Assembly: GCF_001678755.1 (NCBI RefSeq)
Contig: NZ_LZDS01000027.1
Span: 162,900 to 226,899, forward strand
Length of the DNA: 64,000 nt
DNA from: Acinetobacter gandensis
GTDB lineage: Bacteria > Pseudomonadota > Gammaproteobacteria > Pseudomonadales > Moraxellaceae
Direction: 5' to 3'
The number at the start of each line of letters is the position of its first letter. The stretch's first letter is position 1. Positions 9,752 to 21,602 of this stretch are shown here, one piece after another. The notes below the pieces were generated by a model that was not told the origin of the DNA, did not search any database, and was given only the letters and a program-made list of their open reading frames with translations. The position numbers were made by a program, and so were the translations under genes.

Positions 9752-10675
9752 TTATTTATTCACTTGATACTGAGCTTTTAAACGATCAATTAACTGATCC
9801 TTTTCGGTCCAAAGTTGATCTACCCAGTTTTGGAATTTTTCACGGAATTCAGCATCATCTTCATAATTACCGCCAAGTACCCACTCAGGGATTTCAATCT
9901 TTCGCAAATCAACGGCAATACGCGGGACGTCACCAAGCCAAAACTCACCGTAACCTGGGGCACCATTCGGATAGATGATGGTCATATCAACGAGTGCATC
10001 AATTTGATCACCTAAAATATTCAGTGCAAGTGCCAATCCACCTGCTTTGGGTTTAAGCAGATTTTTGTAAGGAGATTGTTGCTGAGCATGCTTTTCCGGC
10101 GTAAAACGCGTACCTTCTAAATAGTTTAAAAGGGTAAATGGCTGACTGAGCAGTTGTTCACAAGATTTTCGTGCTTCCTCCATATCACGGTATTTAAGCT
10201 CTGGATTTTTTGCAATCTGTTCTTTGCTGTGACGTTTCATCATCGGGAAGCCTAAAATTTTGAAGGCTTGTCCAACAAAGGGAATAAAAATAAGTTCCCA
10301 TTTGGTAAAGAAACGGGTCAATGGCATACGGGTTAAACCAAAATATTGGTTGACCGTCGTATCCACCCAGCTTTGATGATTACAGGTCATTAAATAGCGA
10401 CCTTGCATATTAAGATCTAAATCTTCATCAATCGTGATATCCCATTGGGTGTTGGGTAAAACATTGTCAATCAACCAGTTATTAACTGTTAACCAGCTGT
10501 TGGTAATTTTGATATTGGTTTCATCGACTTTACGAGATTTTTTAAAAAGTTTGGTTAAACCTAGGGCAAGGACAGGAGGCCCATGAAAAAATGTGCTTCC
10601 TGTCATGACAGATCCGACAGTCAATCCTTTGCTAATTTTTTTTAGTGTCGGTTGCTTATTGCTTTGAGATGACAT
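9752..10675 (-). CDS. Membrane-associated acyltransferase (PlsC/YihG-like)
   Basis: Lysophospholipid-type acyltransferase of 307 residues. The catalytic HX4D motif is visible as NHQSWVDT near residue 97, and the substrate-binding EGTR motif as YLEGTRFTPEK near 187. A hydrophobic N-terminal stretch suggests membrane attachment. The size and the EGTRFT form fit the YihG-like branch rather than canonical PlsC. It probably acylates a lysophospholipid or related lipid; the substrate is inferred from the family. It is the first gene of a likely two-gene operon with the membrane protein that follows. Confidence 0.85.
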   Translation of the reverse strand: MSSQSNKQPTLKKISKGLTVGSVMTGSTFFHGPPVLALGLTKLFKKSRKVDETNIKITNSWLTVNNWLIDNVLPNTQWDITIDEDLDLNMQGRYLMTCNHQSWVDTTVNQYFGLTRMPLTRFFTKWELIFIPFVGQAFKILGFPMMKRHSKEQIAKNPELKYRDMEEARKSCEQLLSQPFTLLNYLEGTRFTPEKHAQQQSPYKNLLKPKAGGLALALNILGDQIDALVDMTIIYPNGAPGYGEFWLGDVPRIAVDLRKIEIPEWVLGGNYEDDAEFREKFQNWVDQLWTEKDQLIDRLKAQYQVNK

Positions 10676-10923
10676 ATAAAAAAGTCCTGACGGAAATCGT
10701 CCTAATTATGATTGATTCAGACAAATATAGTTCGAGTTGATTAAATAAAAAAGAGCATCTGCTCAACTGTGAAGAAATTGTGATGGATTTAACAATTATT
10801 TCTCGAGTTCATATTACAAATTGTAAATAAACGCTTTATTATTAACAAAAAATCAATGGTCGGACCATTTTTTTTACTTCATCATTTCAACCATACAACA
10901 AAACACAAAGAAGGAGGCATGCA

Positions 10924-11556
10924 ATGCGTGCACTAGTAATTTCGGCAGTAGTTGGGGCGTTGGCACTTACTGGTTGCCAAAACATGGAATATGACAAAGC
11001 AGCGATCGGTACTGGTCTTGGTGCTCTTTTAGGCGCGGGTATTGCTTACTCGAATGCTGACAAAGACAAAATGGGTCAAGCAGCTGCAATCGGTGCTGTT
11101 GTCGGTGGTGGTGCTGGTCTTCTTCTTGATAAGAAAGAAAAACGTCTTAAACAAGAACTTGCTGGTACTGGCGTAGATGTAGGCCGTAATCCAGATGGCT
11201 CAATCAACCTAGTTATGCCATCAGTAACATTCGCGACTAACTCTTCAACAATTCAATCTCAGTTCCAATCTGCATTGAATGACGTTGCTAAAGTATTACG
11301 TGAAGATGGTACTGCGAACAAACTTGCAATCGTTGTACACGGTCACACAGATAACACTGGTACTGATGCGATCAACAACCCATTGTCTCAAAACCGTGCT
11401 AACTCAGTGAAAAACTACCTAGCGTCTCAAGGTATTTCTTCAACTCGTATTACTGCACGTGGTTACGGTTCAACTTCTCCAGTAGCGGATAACTCAACTG
11501 CTGCAGGTCGTGAACAAAACCGTCGCGTAGAAATTTCAGTTTACGAAACTAAATAA
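10924..11556 (+). CDS. OmpA-family outer-membrane lipoprotein
   Basis: Lipoprotein of 210 residues. The signal peptide ends in the lipobox LTGC, with Cys near residue 18. A glycine-zipper segment (GTGLGALLGAGIAY, then GAVVGGGAGLLL) spans about 30-70. The C-terminal OmpA-like peptidoglycan-binding domain carries VHGHTDNTG and NRRVEISV. It probably tethers the outer membrane to peptidoglycan (YiaD-like). A strong ribosome-binding site AAGGAGG lies at 10911-10917. Codon use is strongly biased, which suggests high expression. A terminator follows. Confidence 0.92.
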   Translation: MRALVISAVVGALALTGCQNMEYDKAAIGTGLGALLGAGIAYSNADKDKMGQAAAIGAVVGGGAGLLLDKKEKRLKQELAGTGVDVGRNPDGSINLVMPSVTFATNSSTIQSQFQSALNDVAKVLREDGTANKLAIVVHGHTDNTGTDAINNPLSQNRANSVKNYLASQGISSTRITARGYGSTSPVADNSTAAGREQNRRVEISVYETK

Positions 11557-11571
11557 TTTAGTTGCGTAGAT

Positions 11572-11598
11572 AAAGGCCACCTTCGGGTGGCTTTTTTT
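11572..11598 (+). terminator. Terminator of the OmpA-like gene
   Basis: GC-rich stem (GGCCACC / GGTGGCT) with a TTCG loop followed by a run of seven T residues, shortly after the stop codon. Confidence 0.9.
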
Positions 11599-11692
11599 AT
11601 GCCAATTTTAATGACCGATAAAACGCATTTTGCATTAGGCAAGATGAGTTCAGATGACTATAATCATCCTCGGATTAAAAAGAGGAAAGACT

Positions 11693-13732
11693 ATGTCACT
11701 GGCAAGTCAGTTGAACGACAAGCAACTTGAAGCAATGAAATACACTCAAGGACCCTTGTTAGTACTTGCAGGGGCAGGTTCAGGCAAAACATCGGTGATT
11801 ACCCGTAAAATTGCTTATTTGGTGAAGCATTGTGGGATTCCTGCGCACCGTATTACCGCGATGACCTTTACCAACAAGGCCGCACGTGAAATGAAGGAAC
11901 GTGTGACCAAGCTAATGAGCCGTGAAGAGGCGAAAGGGCTGTCGGTTTCTACATTCCATAATTTCGGGCTGAACATGCTGCGCTTGGAATTAAAAAATAC
12001 GCCACTGAAAAATAATTTTTCTATTTTAGATGCAGATGATTGCAAACGTATTTTGATGGATTTAATGCACCGCGATAATTTGTCGGGTGCGGAAAGTAAA
12101 GAGCTCATTGCCAAGGCCATGAAAATGATTTCAGATTGGAAAAATGATCTGATTCCACCTGAGCAAGCACATACCACCTGTGAAACGGCTGAAGATGTTC
12201 AATTTGCGCATCTGTATCAACTATATGAGCGAAATTTACGTGCATACAATGCTGTCGATTTTGATGATTTGATTGTGATGCCGACGCGATTGTTGCAGGA
12301 AAATGCAGAAGTACGTGATCGTTGGCAAAATCGTATCCGCTATTTATTGGTGGACGAATATCAAGATACCAACACCGCGCAATATATTTTGGTGAAATTA
12401 CTCGTGGGCGTGATGGGGCAATTCACTGCAGTAGGTGATGACGACCAATCTATTTATGCATGGCGTGGTGCGAAGCCCGAAAATATGGCGTTATTGAACG
12501 AAGATTTTCGTAACTTAAAAGTGATTAAGTTAGAGCAGAACTATCGTTCGACCAGTCGTATTTTGAAAGCAGCAAATACCGTGATTGGCAATAATCCACA
12601 TATTTTTGATAAAAAATTATGGTCGGATAAAGGTCATGGTGAAGTAATTCGTGTGATTACTTGTCGTAATGATGACGATGAATCAGAACGTGTTGTTAAA
12701 GACTTGATCACACATAAATTGATGAATGGTAAAAACTGGAAAGATTACGCCATTTTGTATCGCGGAAACTTCCAAGCACGTGCGCTTGAAACGCAGCTTC
12801 GCCAAATGCAGATCCCGTATAAATTATCGGGCGGTCAGTCATTCTTTGCTCGTGCCGAAATTAAGGATTTGATGAGCTACTTGCGTTTGATCATCAATCC
12901 TGAAGATGACAGTGCATTCTTACGAATTATCAATACGCCAAAACGTGCCATTGGCCCTGTGACTTTAGAAAAGCTCGGACTGTTTGCACAAGAGAGTAAT
13001 TTATCTTTACTCAGTGCGGCAGGTGATCAGCGCTTGAGTATGGCGATTCCGAAAAAAGCCACAACACAATTGGCTGAATTTGCGGACTTTATTTCAACCT
13101 TTACCCGTGAATTGTTAGAAGATGATGAGCCAGTACCGATTATTCGTCGCATGATGATTGAAGCGGGTTATATCGACTATGTGAAAGAGTCGGCAGCAAC
13201 GCCAGCGCAGGAAAAAACCAAACTGGATAATATTGAAGTACTTTATAGCAGCATTCAAAGTTTGATTAACCGAGCTGAAGATGTCGATGAAAAGAACATA
13301 GAAAGTGTGATTCGTAAAATGGTGCTGCTCGATATGTTAGAACAGCAACAAGAAGAAGAAGACACCGATAAAGTCAATTTGTTGACCTTGCATGCATCGA
13401 AAGGTTTGGAATTTCCTTTTGTCTACTTGATTGGCCTGGAAGAAGAAATTCTACCGCATAAAAACTCAATCGCTGCGGATACTGTCGAGGAAGAACGTCG
13501 TTTGATGTATGTAGGTATTACCCGTGCACGTCAAGGCTTAACCATGACATTGGCTGAGCAGCGTAAAGCGGGTGGTCAAATGCGTCAGATGACACCAAGC
13601 CGCTTCTTGGACGAGCTTCCACAAGATGAATTGGAATGGTTAGGTCGCAAGAAAAAACTGGCCGGTGATATCGATCCTAAACAGCAAGCACAGCATTATT
13701 TAGAAAATTTACGTGCGCTGATTAAGCGTTAA
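11693..13732 (+). CDS. rep: ATP-dependent DNA helicase Rep
   Basis: UvrD/Rep superfamily 1A 3'-5' helicase that restarts stalled forks and removes bound proteins. It has 679 residues, starting MSLASQLNDKQLEAMKYTQG. Motif I (Walker A) is GAGSGKTS and motif II is VDEYQDTN. GDDDQSIYAWRGA is motif III and VNLLTLHASKGLEF is motif V. An upstream extension (from 11654) is open, but the ATG at 11693 follows an AGAGGA site and matches the family N-terminus. It is followed by dut. Confidence 0.95.
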   Translation: MSLASQLNDKQLEAMKYTQGPLLVLAGAGSGKTSVITRKIAYLVKHCGIPAHRITAMTFTNKAAREMKERVTKLMSREEAKGLSVSTFHNFGLNMLRLELKNTPLKNNFSILDADDCKRILMDLMHRDNLSGAESKELIAKAMKMISDWKNDLIPPEQAHTTCETAEDVQFAHLYQLYERNLRAYNAVDFDDLIVMPTRLLQENAEVRDRWQNRIRYLLVDEYQDTNTAQYILVKLLVGVMGQFTAVGDDDQSIYAWRGAKPENMALLNEDFRNLKVIKLEQNYRSTSRILKAANTVIGNNPHIFDKKLWSDKGHGEVIRVITCRNDDDESERVVKDLITHKLMNGKNWKDYAILYRGNFQARALETQLRQMQIPYKLSGGQSFFARAEIKDLMSYLRLIINPEDDSAFLRIINTPKRAIGPVTLEKLGLFAQESNLSLLSAAGDQRLSMAIPKKATTQLAEFADFISTFTRELLEDDEPVPIIRRMMIEAGYIDYVKESAATPAQEKTKLDNIEVLYSSIQSLINRAEDVDEKNIESVIRKMVLLDMLEQQQEEEDTDKVNLLTLHASKGLEFPFVYLIGLEEEILPHKNSIAADTVEEERRLMYVGITRARQGLTMTLAEQRKAGGQMRQMTPSRFLDELPQDELEWLGRKKKLAGDIDPKQQAQHYLENLRALIKR

Positions 13733-13795
13733 AGCTTAAAGCGTAGAAAATATTATTTATTTTTGAAATTCGTTTTATTGAAACAGGAATGAACC

Positions 13796-14248
13796 ATGAA
13801 AGTTCAAGTTAAAGTTCTCGACACACGTTTAGGTACAGAATGGCCTATGCCGACTTATGCAACAACAGGTTCAGCTGGCCTAGATCTACGTGCATGTGTA
13901 GAAGCAACAACAGTCATTGAACCAGGCCAAACTGTTCTAGTTAAAACAGGTTTATCGATTTACATCGAAGATAGTAATTTTGCAGGTTTAATTTTGCCGC
14001 GTTCGGGTCTTGGTCATAAACACGGTATCGTATTGGGTAATCTTGTTGGTCTAATTGATTCGGACTACCAAGGCGAGCTTATGGTATCGGTTTGGAACCG
14101 TAGCCAAACTGCATTCAGTTTAGAGCCAGGTGAGCGTCTTGCTCAATATGTCTTGGTTCCTGTAGTTCAAGCACAGTTTGACATTGTGGATGAGTTTGAA
14201 GCGACTGAGCGTGGTGCAGGTGGTTTTGGACACACGGGTAAAAACTAA
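13796..14248 (+). CDS. dut: Deoxyuridine 5'-triphosphate nucleotidohydrolase
   Basis: dUTPase (150 residues, trimer-forming family) that hydrolyses dUTP to dUMP, keeping uracil out of DNA and feeding dTMP synthesis. The conserved motifs are present: [27 protein letters not shown], and the C-terminal nucleotide-covering GAGGFGHTG. An AGGAATG-type site precedes the ATG. It sits in the order dut-algC-argB, as in pseudomonads, but with about 600 bp before algC. Confidence 0.96.
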   Translation: MKVQVKVLDTRLGTEWPMPTYATTGSAGLDLRACVEATTVIEPGQTVLVKTGLSIYIEDSNFAGLILPRSGLGHKHGIVLGNLVGLIDSDYQGELMVSVWNRSQTAFSLEPGERLAQYVLVPVVQAQFDIVDEFEATERGAGGFGHTGKN

Positions 14249-14316
14249 GTAGTTGCATTTAACAGTCTAAGAAAAATCAATTATTGTCATCATTTTTCAT
14301 ATGCATAAATTGATCT

Positions 14317-14346
14317 AAAAAAGGGCAATTAAAATTGCCCTTTTTT
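14317..14346. terminator. Terminator after dut
   Basis: Fourteen-base-pair inverted repeat (AAAAAAGGGCAATT / AATTGCCCTTTTTT) with a two-base loop. A and T runs on both sides make it usable from either strand. Confidence 0.9.
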
Positions 14347-14842
14347 AGTTAATTGATACATCGAATTTATCAGAGAAAATGAATTGTAGAGCTTTGTTGA
14401 TCTCAATTTGCTCTTGATCTGTTTTTTATTTGGTTGATTATGCGTATTGGTTAACGATTATTACGGCAAAAATCAATTATTTGAATGCAATTGATGTCGT
14501 TCTGAAACAAGCTTAACTATTTTTGTACAGATTGAAATATAAAATACTGTCATCTATCACTAAAATAAACTGTTTAGAGAATCTCTGAGTTTTGTAAGTT
14601 GTATAGAATATTCAGCTTCTAAGCTTCGGATATTTTTAATAAAAGTATTTTAATCTTAAGAAACATTTTGCAATAATATAAATTGTTTTTTATCATTTGT
14701 TTAATTTTTATTAATTGATTCTTAAATTAATTTGTTATAAAAACGCTACACCTTTTTCAGGTTTTCATAATTTAATTGAAGGTTCAAATTCAACACAGAA
14801 TTGAACGTAGCAATAAATTAAGCATGATTAGAAGAACGTACT
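14347..14842. other. AT-rich non-coding gap before algC
   Basis: Nearly 500 bp of AT-rich sequence between the dut terminator and algC. I see no convincing ORF, repeat or RNA family. It presumably holds the algC promoter and an untranslated leader. A 62-codon open frame from 14776 overlaps algC in another frame and looks fortuitous. Confidence 0.5.
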
Positions 14843-17183
<2,341 letters not shown>

Positions 17184-17197
17184 GATGCTTAGCATGT

Positions 17198-17249
17198 TTT
17201 GATAAATAATAAAAAAGCCTCATTTGAGGCTTTTTTATTATTTATCAAA
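17198..17249. terminator. Extra-long bidirectional hairpin after argB
   Basis: A perfect 24-base-pair inverted repeat (17198-17221 with 17226-17249) around an ATTT loop. It contains a GCCTC/GAGGC core flanked by A and T runs, 14 bp past the argB stop. The stem is longer than those of the other terminators here. Confidence 0.9.
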
Positions 17250-17398
17250 TAGCTGTTGGACTCAAATGCAATGATGAAGTATGTAATCTGACGACAAAGG
17301 CACAAAAATAGCATCAGCAATGATTTTAACGATTTACAAGTGCTAAAAAGGTCATGCACAATAGTGAAATCATAGATTTACTAGCTTGATGATAGAAC

Positions 17399-18247
17399 AT
17401 GTGCCAGCTGCTCGGAATGAATTGTGCGACACCCACCGATATTACTTTTTCATTTCGGGGCTTTTCGCAGCGAGCAGGGGTCACATCAGATCATTGTGAC
17501 GGCTTTGGTATTGCTTTTTTTGAAGATAAAGCTTGTCGTTTATTTGTCGACAATCAATCTGCTGTAGAATCACCGATTGCGGAACTTATTCGTAATTACC
17601 CAATCAAATCACGTAATGTGATTGCCCACATTCGTAAAGCCACGCAAGGTAAAATCAACCTCGAAAACTCACACCCTTTTAGTCGTGAACTATGGGGTAG
17701 ACAGTGGATATTCGCGCATAATGGTGACTTGCATGGCTTTCAGCCTGAGCTGACTGGTCGTTTTACCCCTGTCGGTAATACGGACAGCGAGCTGGCGTTT
17801 TGTTATTTGCTTGAACAACTGGTGAAACGTTTCGGCTATACCGAACCTACATTGGATCAAATCTTCGATTTACTATTAGAGATCTCTCCGCAAATTGCTG
17901 AGCATGGTACTTTTAATTTTTGTCTATCTAACGGGCAAGCCTTATTTAGTTATGCCATCACCAAATTACATTGGCTCGTGCGTGAATATCCATTTCAGCC
18001 CGCACAGCTTATTGATTTAGATGTAGAAGTGGATTTTAGTGAAGTTACGACAGCGGATGACCGTGTAGCTGTGATTACGACTGAGCCATTAACTCAAAAT
18101 GAAGTTTGGCAGCCCTATCAACCTGGCGAAATGATTTTATTTCAGCATGGCCGACCAATCCGCTCTGCGCTCACATATGTCGAACGTTTAGAACGTGAAC
18201 GCCTTGATCCATCGTTGAAACGTGTCACACGCGCAGATCAATATTAA
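17399..18247 (+). CDS. Class II glutamine amidotransferase (YafJ-like)
   Basis: N-terminal-nucleophile amidotransferase domain protein of 282 residues. Cysteine at position 2 (MCQLLGMN) is the expected nucleophile. The glutaminase core carries the motifs VIAHIRKAT, WIFAHNGDLHG and NTDSELAF. There is no fused synthase domain, as in the YafJ group, whose substrate is unknown. It stands alone after a non-coding gap of about 150 bp. The ATG start is fixed by the required Cys2. Confidence 0.9.
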   Translation: MCQLLGMNCATPTDITFSFRGFSQRAGVTSDHCDGFGIAFFEDKACRLFVDNQSAVESPIAELIRNYPIKSRNVIAHIRKATQGKINLENSHPFSRELWGRQWIFAHNGDLHGFQPELTGRFTPVGNTDSELAFCYLLEQLVKRFGYTEPTLDQIFDLLLEISPQIAEHGTFNFCLSNGQALFSYAITKLHWLVREYPFQPAQLIDLDVEVDFSEVTTADDRVAVITTEPLTQNEVWQPYQPGEMILFQHGRPIRSALTYVERLERERLDPSLKRVTRADQY

Positions 18248-18521
18248 ATGCAGTTAATTTGACATGAACAGTATTCATGCAGAGTTGAATACTGTTTAAT
18301 TAAGAAAAATTGAATATATATTTATAACATATTGAATTGATTAAAAAATATCTGAGCTTTATGGTCGGGATAAATTAAATTTACATAATAAAAACAAACA
18401 ATTACATTTGAATTGACAGTTAAAGCGGTAAAACCAACCTTTTCACTTCATTTTTATTTAAGTGCTTTATCTATATGATGAATTTTACGTGATAAGTCCT
18501 TTATATTTGCAGGTGGTCGTA

Positions 18522-18977
18522 ATGAAAATGAAATGGGTTCCAGAATATAATACTGGCATCGATGTGATTGACGATCAGCACAAACGTATTCTTGATTACA
18601 TCAATGAAATCGATGGTATTGACGCTAATACTGATCGTGACCGTGTAAAACAAATTTTGGAAAACATTATTGATTACACACAGTCGCACTTTACTTTTGA
18701 AGAGTCTTTACAGGAAGAAGCGGGTTATAAATACCGTGTACCACATAAACGTGTACATGATTTATTTATTAAAAAGATTGAATCTTACCGTGATCGTTTT
18801 GAAATGGGTCAAGCGATTGAAGGCGAACTACATGAAGTGCTTTCTAAATGGTTGATTAATCATATTCAACACGATGATGCAGACTACGTAGGTGCAGTGA
18901 AAGAAAATATGATGGGTATCATCAAAGAAAAAGAGAAGAAAAAAGGTAAAAATTGGTTCACTCGTTTCTTTTCTTAA
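18522..18977 (+). CDS. Bacteriohemerythrin
   Basis: Oxygen-binding di-iron four-helix-bundle protein of 151 residues. The iron ligands are visible: HKRI near residue 22, HFTFEE, HKRVH, and HIQHDDAD near the C-terminal side. The first residues (KMKWVPEYNTGIDVIDDQH) are typical of the family. A 20-codon upstream extension is open, but the ATG at 18522 after AGGTGG fits the family length. The tail is lysine-rich. Likely roles are oxygen storage or delivery, or sensing. Confidence 0.92.
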   Translation: MKMKWVPEYNTGIDVIDDQHKRILDYINEIDGIDANTDRDRVKQILENIIDYTQSHFTFEESLQEEAGYKYRVPHKRVHDLFIKKIESYRDRFEMGQAIEGELHEVLSKWLINHIQHDDADYVGAVKENMMGIIKEKEKKKGKNWFTRFFS

Positions 18978-19117
18978 GGATGAAATCGAGATAAAAAAAA
19001 TTAAAATCTAATAAAAAATTTGCGCAGCAAATCATCTTAACGGTGGTTTGCTTTTTGTTTTTGATTTTCATAGCTCGGCAAGGCAAAATAGCACAAGAAT
19101 TTTTAAAGGAATCTGTC

Positions 19118-20200
19118 ATGCAGGACAATGCGATGTCAAAGTGGTTATCGCCTCTAATGGCATTCTGTTTATCTTTTATTATTATTGCAACGCTTGCACC
19201 AGTAACAGGTATTCAGATTGAACGTCAGCTAGATTTTTGGCTGTTATGGCTCGGTACAATGCTTATTTTGGCTTTGCCTGTATGCTATTTAGAAATTGCA
19301 CTTGCGAAACGTTCAAAGACCACTGCTGTTCAAGCGCTTTCAAGTCTAACACGTGATGCTGATGCTTCACCGAAATGGCGTTTAGTCGGCTGGTTAGCTG
19401 TCGTATTCATTCCATTTTTAGCAGGTGGAATGTTGTCTACTGCTGCACAATATGTCGGTGTACATGCGCTAAATAATGGATCGCATAGTTTGATTTTGGC
19501 GGTATTGGCTGTAATTGCATTTGCTTTTTCTTTTATTCCACGCCAGTTCTTGGTGATTGTTACCGCGCTTGCAGTAATCGCATCTTTAATTGTAGCGAAT
19601 GTTATGGGAACAGCGTTGCCAGAATGGAAGATGACTGCACTTGAATTTAGCGAATGGGGCAATGCAACAGTATTGGCATTGGTTGCTAGTGGTTTAGGTT
19701 TAGGATTGTATTGGCAGTCAAGTTTGCCCGCAGTAAAACAACAAGATATTGCAACTAAAACCGTATTTCCAATTTGGATTGCGCAACTGTTGGCTGTGAT
19801 TGCATTTGCATATTTTGCTGCAAAAGCGCAAGTTCCTGCATTGGCTTTGGTTGTCGGGCTAGTAGCGGCTGCTGCATTACTGGTGCAAATGGCACGTGAA
19901 CAATTACAACAGCGTCAATTAGCAGTGATTGTGCAATGGGCTGTTTTAGCGATTGCTGTATTGGTATGGACATTAAATGCAGTTGTGCCAGTATTAAATA
20001 TAGCGCTATTGGTTTGGGGCTTGATCATTTGCTTGATCTACGCGATCTTTGCAGGCTGGATTATGAAAATCAGCCATTTGCGTAAATCTATGAATTTTAG
20101 CAGCGAAGTTTTTTATAATATTTGGCGGATAGCGGTACGTATCGTATTGCCATTGTCGATTGTACTTGCGTTGGTTTCTGTACTTGGACAGTTAATCTAA
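19118..20200 (+). CDS. Polytopic membrane protein, transporter-like (NSS-like)
   Basis: Inner-membrane protein of 360 residues with around ten hydrophobic segments. The N-terminal half (LALPVCYLEIALAKRSKTTA) resembles the early helices of sodium:neurotransmitter symporter-type proteins, but the sequence is shorter than typical members. The assignment is tentative and the substrate is unknown. The start at 19118 has an AAAGGA site upstream; a longer frame begins at 19043. Its stop overlaps the rnfH start (TAATG), so the two are translationally coupled. Confidence 0.72.
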   Translation: MQDNAMSKWLSPLMAFCLSFIIIATLAPVTGIQIERQLDFWLLWLGTMLILALPVCYLEIALAKRSKTTAVQALSSLTRDADASPKWRLVGWLAVVFIPFLAGGMLSTAAQYVGVHALNNGSHSLILAVLAVIAFAFSFIPRQFLVIVTALAVIASLIVANVMGTALPEWKMTALEFSEWGNATVLALVASGLGLGLYWQSSLPAVKQQDIATKTVFPIWIAQLLAVIAFAYFAAKAQVPALALVVGLVAAAALLVQMAREQLQQRQLAVIVQWAVLAIAVLVWTLNAVVPVLNIALLVWGLIICLIYAIFAGWIMKISHLRKSMNFSSEVFYNIWRIAVRIVLPLSIVLALVSVLGQLI

Positions 20201-20526
20201 TGACTAGCATCGAACAAGTTTGGATTGTTTATGCGGGTGAGGCTCAGCAGTATTTGATCCCGCTGGCATTTACCCCAGGTATAACAGCACGACAGGCAAT
20301 TGAACAAAGTGGTATTCGCCAGCAAGTTGAATTGCCCGATGAGTTATCTGTTGGTATTTTTGGCACGCGTTTAAAGGACTTAAATCAGGTATTAGAAGCC
20401 GGTGATCGTGTTGAAATCTATCGTGCATTAACCATTAATCCAAAGGATATTCGTCGTAATCGAGCGAAGAAAAATCCGGTGGGGCGTTATTGTCGAGGCA
20501 ATCGCTTTAAACAATTGTATTCATAA
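20200..20526 (+). CDS. rnfH: RnfH/UPF0125 family ubiquitin-like protein
   Basis: Small beta-grasp protein of 108 residues, starting MTSIEQVWIVYAGEAQQYLI. It has the family stretches VGIFGTRL and the terminal DRVEIYRALTINPKDIRRNRAK. Its function is not established. It is conserved near bamE, as here and in pseudomonads. The frame stays open further upstream inside the transporter gene. The ATG at 20200 overlaps the preceding stop and gives the family length. Confidence 0.9.
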   Translation: MTSIEQVWIVYAGEAQQYLIPLAFTPGITARQAIEQSGIRQQVELPDELSVGIFGTRLKDLNQVLEAGDRVEIYRALTINPKDIRRNRAKKNPVGRYCRGNRFKQLYS

Positions 20527-20529
20527 AAA

Positions 20530-20556
20530 AAACCCCTTATTTAAGGGGTTTATTTT
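20530..20556. terminator. Bidirectional terminator between rnfH and bamE
   Basis: Ten-base-pair stem (AAACCCCTTA / TAAGGGGTTT) with A run before and T run after, between two convergent genes. Confidence 0.9.
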
Positions 20557-20569
20557 TATCTTAAAGCGG

Positions 20570-20968
20570 CTATAGTGGTGGCGCATTTAAAATTGCTTCT
20601 TTAGAACCCGGTAAGCCAGGTTGAGATTCAGGAATGGTTTCCAGACCTTCAACTTGTTGCACAATACCATTTTGATCGAAGAAGATTTTTAGGTGTTGAC
20701 CGTGTGCGGCAGGAATCTTGGCTTTTTTAGCATATGTTCCTGGGGTATACTTATAAATGTAGTCCCAACGTAGCGGATTCATTGGATCGGCAATGGTTGG
20801 ACTACCTAGCAAAAAGCGGACTTGTTGGTGGCTCATTCCCACCTGAATTTTAGATGCTTGTGCTTGTGTTAATGGTGTACCTTGTGGAATATCAACTTTA
20901 TAAACGCCCAAGGTCGAACAGCCTACGAGCAATGAAGTGACGAATAACGTCAGCATGATTTTTTGCAT
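20570..20968 (-). CDS. bamE: Outer membrane protein assembly factor BamE
   Basis: Lipoprotein subunit of the BAM complex that inserts outer-membrane beta-barrels. It has 132 residues. The signal peptide ends at the lipobox LLVGC (Cys near 17). The SmpA/OmlA fold has the motif IQVGMSHQQVRFLLGSP and then DPMNPLRWDYIY. It is divergent from fur, as in other gammaproteobacteria. The C-terminal tail is proline-rich. Confidence 0.95.
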   Translation of the reverse strand: MQKIMLTLFVTSLLVGCSTLGVYKVDIPQGTPLTQAQASKIQVGMSHQQVRFLLGSPTIADPMNPLRWDYIYKYTPGTYAKKAKIPAAHGQHLKIFFDQNGIVQQVEGLETIPESQPGLPGSKEAILNAPPL

Positions 20969-21080
20969 TTTGCTAAACTATCCCAAATTAATTATGATGC
21001 ATTTGATCCAAGGATAGATCATACTGCATCTAAACTTTGTTGCATATTCCAACTTTAATTTTGTTGAGAGACCTTTTTTC

Positions 21081-21518
21081 ATGCCTATTTCAAACCAAGA
21101 TTTACGTAAAGCTGGACTTAAAGTAACACTTCCACGAATTAAAATTTTGGAATTGCTTGAAAATTCAAGACAACATCACTTAAGTGCGGAAGATATTTAT
21201 AAAACTTTACTCGAACAGGGTGAAGATGTGGGTTTAGCAACTGTGTATCGCGTGTTAACACAGTTCGAAGCTGCAGGTATCATCCAGCGCCATCATTTTG
21301 AGAATAACCATTCAGTTTTTGAAATTATGCAAGAAGATCATCACGATCATATTGTGTGCCAAAACTGTAATAAAGTGGTTGAATTCACCAATGACGTGAT
21401 TGAACATGAACAACATGAAGTGGCTAAAAAGTTCGGCTTTGAACTTACAGGTCACTCTTTAAACCTATATGGTTATTGCGATGCGCCTGCTTGTCAGGAA
21501 GCATATCGTAAAAAATAA
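21081..21518 (+). CDS. fur: Ferric uptake regulator Fur
   Basis: Iron-dependent repressor of 145 residues. The winged-helix N-terminus carries LRKAGLKVTLPRIKILELLE and the recognition region GLATVYRVLTQFEAAGI. The metal-binding dimerisation domain has HHDHIVCQNCNKVVEF with its CxxC. The start follows a 112-bp divergent promoter region shared with bamE. I could not recognise a clear Fur box there by eye. Confidence 0.97.
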   Translation: MPISNQDLRKAGLKVTLPRIKILELLENSRQHHLSAEDIYKTLLEQGEDVGLATVYRVLTQFEAAGIIQRHHFENNHSVFEIMQEDHHDHIVCQNCNKVVEFTNDVIEHEQHEVAKKFGFELTGHSLNLYGYCDAPACQEAYRKK

Positions 21519-21545
21519 ACTAACATTTGTTAGTTTAGAATGAAT

Positions 21546-21580
21546 AAAAAAACAGACTTCATTTTGAAGTCTGTTTTTTT
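21546..21580. terminator. Bidirectional terminator between fur and pilU
   Basis: Sixteen-base-pair inverted repeat (ending ACAGACTTCA / TGAAGTCTGT) with a TTT loop and seven-base A and T runs. A second small palindrome (21517-21536, AAACTAACA / TGTTAGTTT) sits between it and the fur stop. Confidence 0.92.
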
Positions 21581-21602
21581 ATATTCTGAATATAGCTCAA
21601 AC

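Noticed and set aside
19043..19117. 25-codon N-terminal extension of the transporter-like gene
   Set aside because: The downstream ATG at 19118 has an AAAGGA site and a better membrane-protein start; the extension adds an odd hydrophobic-basic segment.
20969..21080. Fur box in the bamE/fur divergent region
   Set aside because: I could not find a convincing 19-bp Fur box by eye; a position-weight-matrix scan would be needed.
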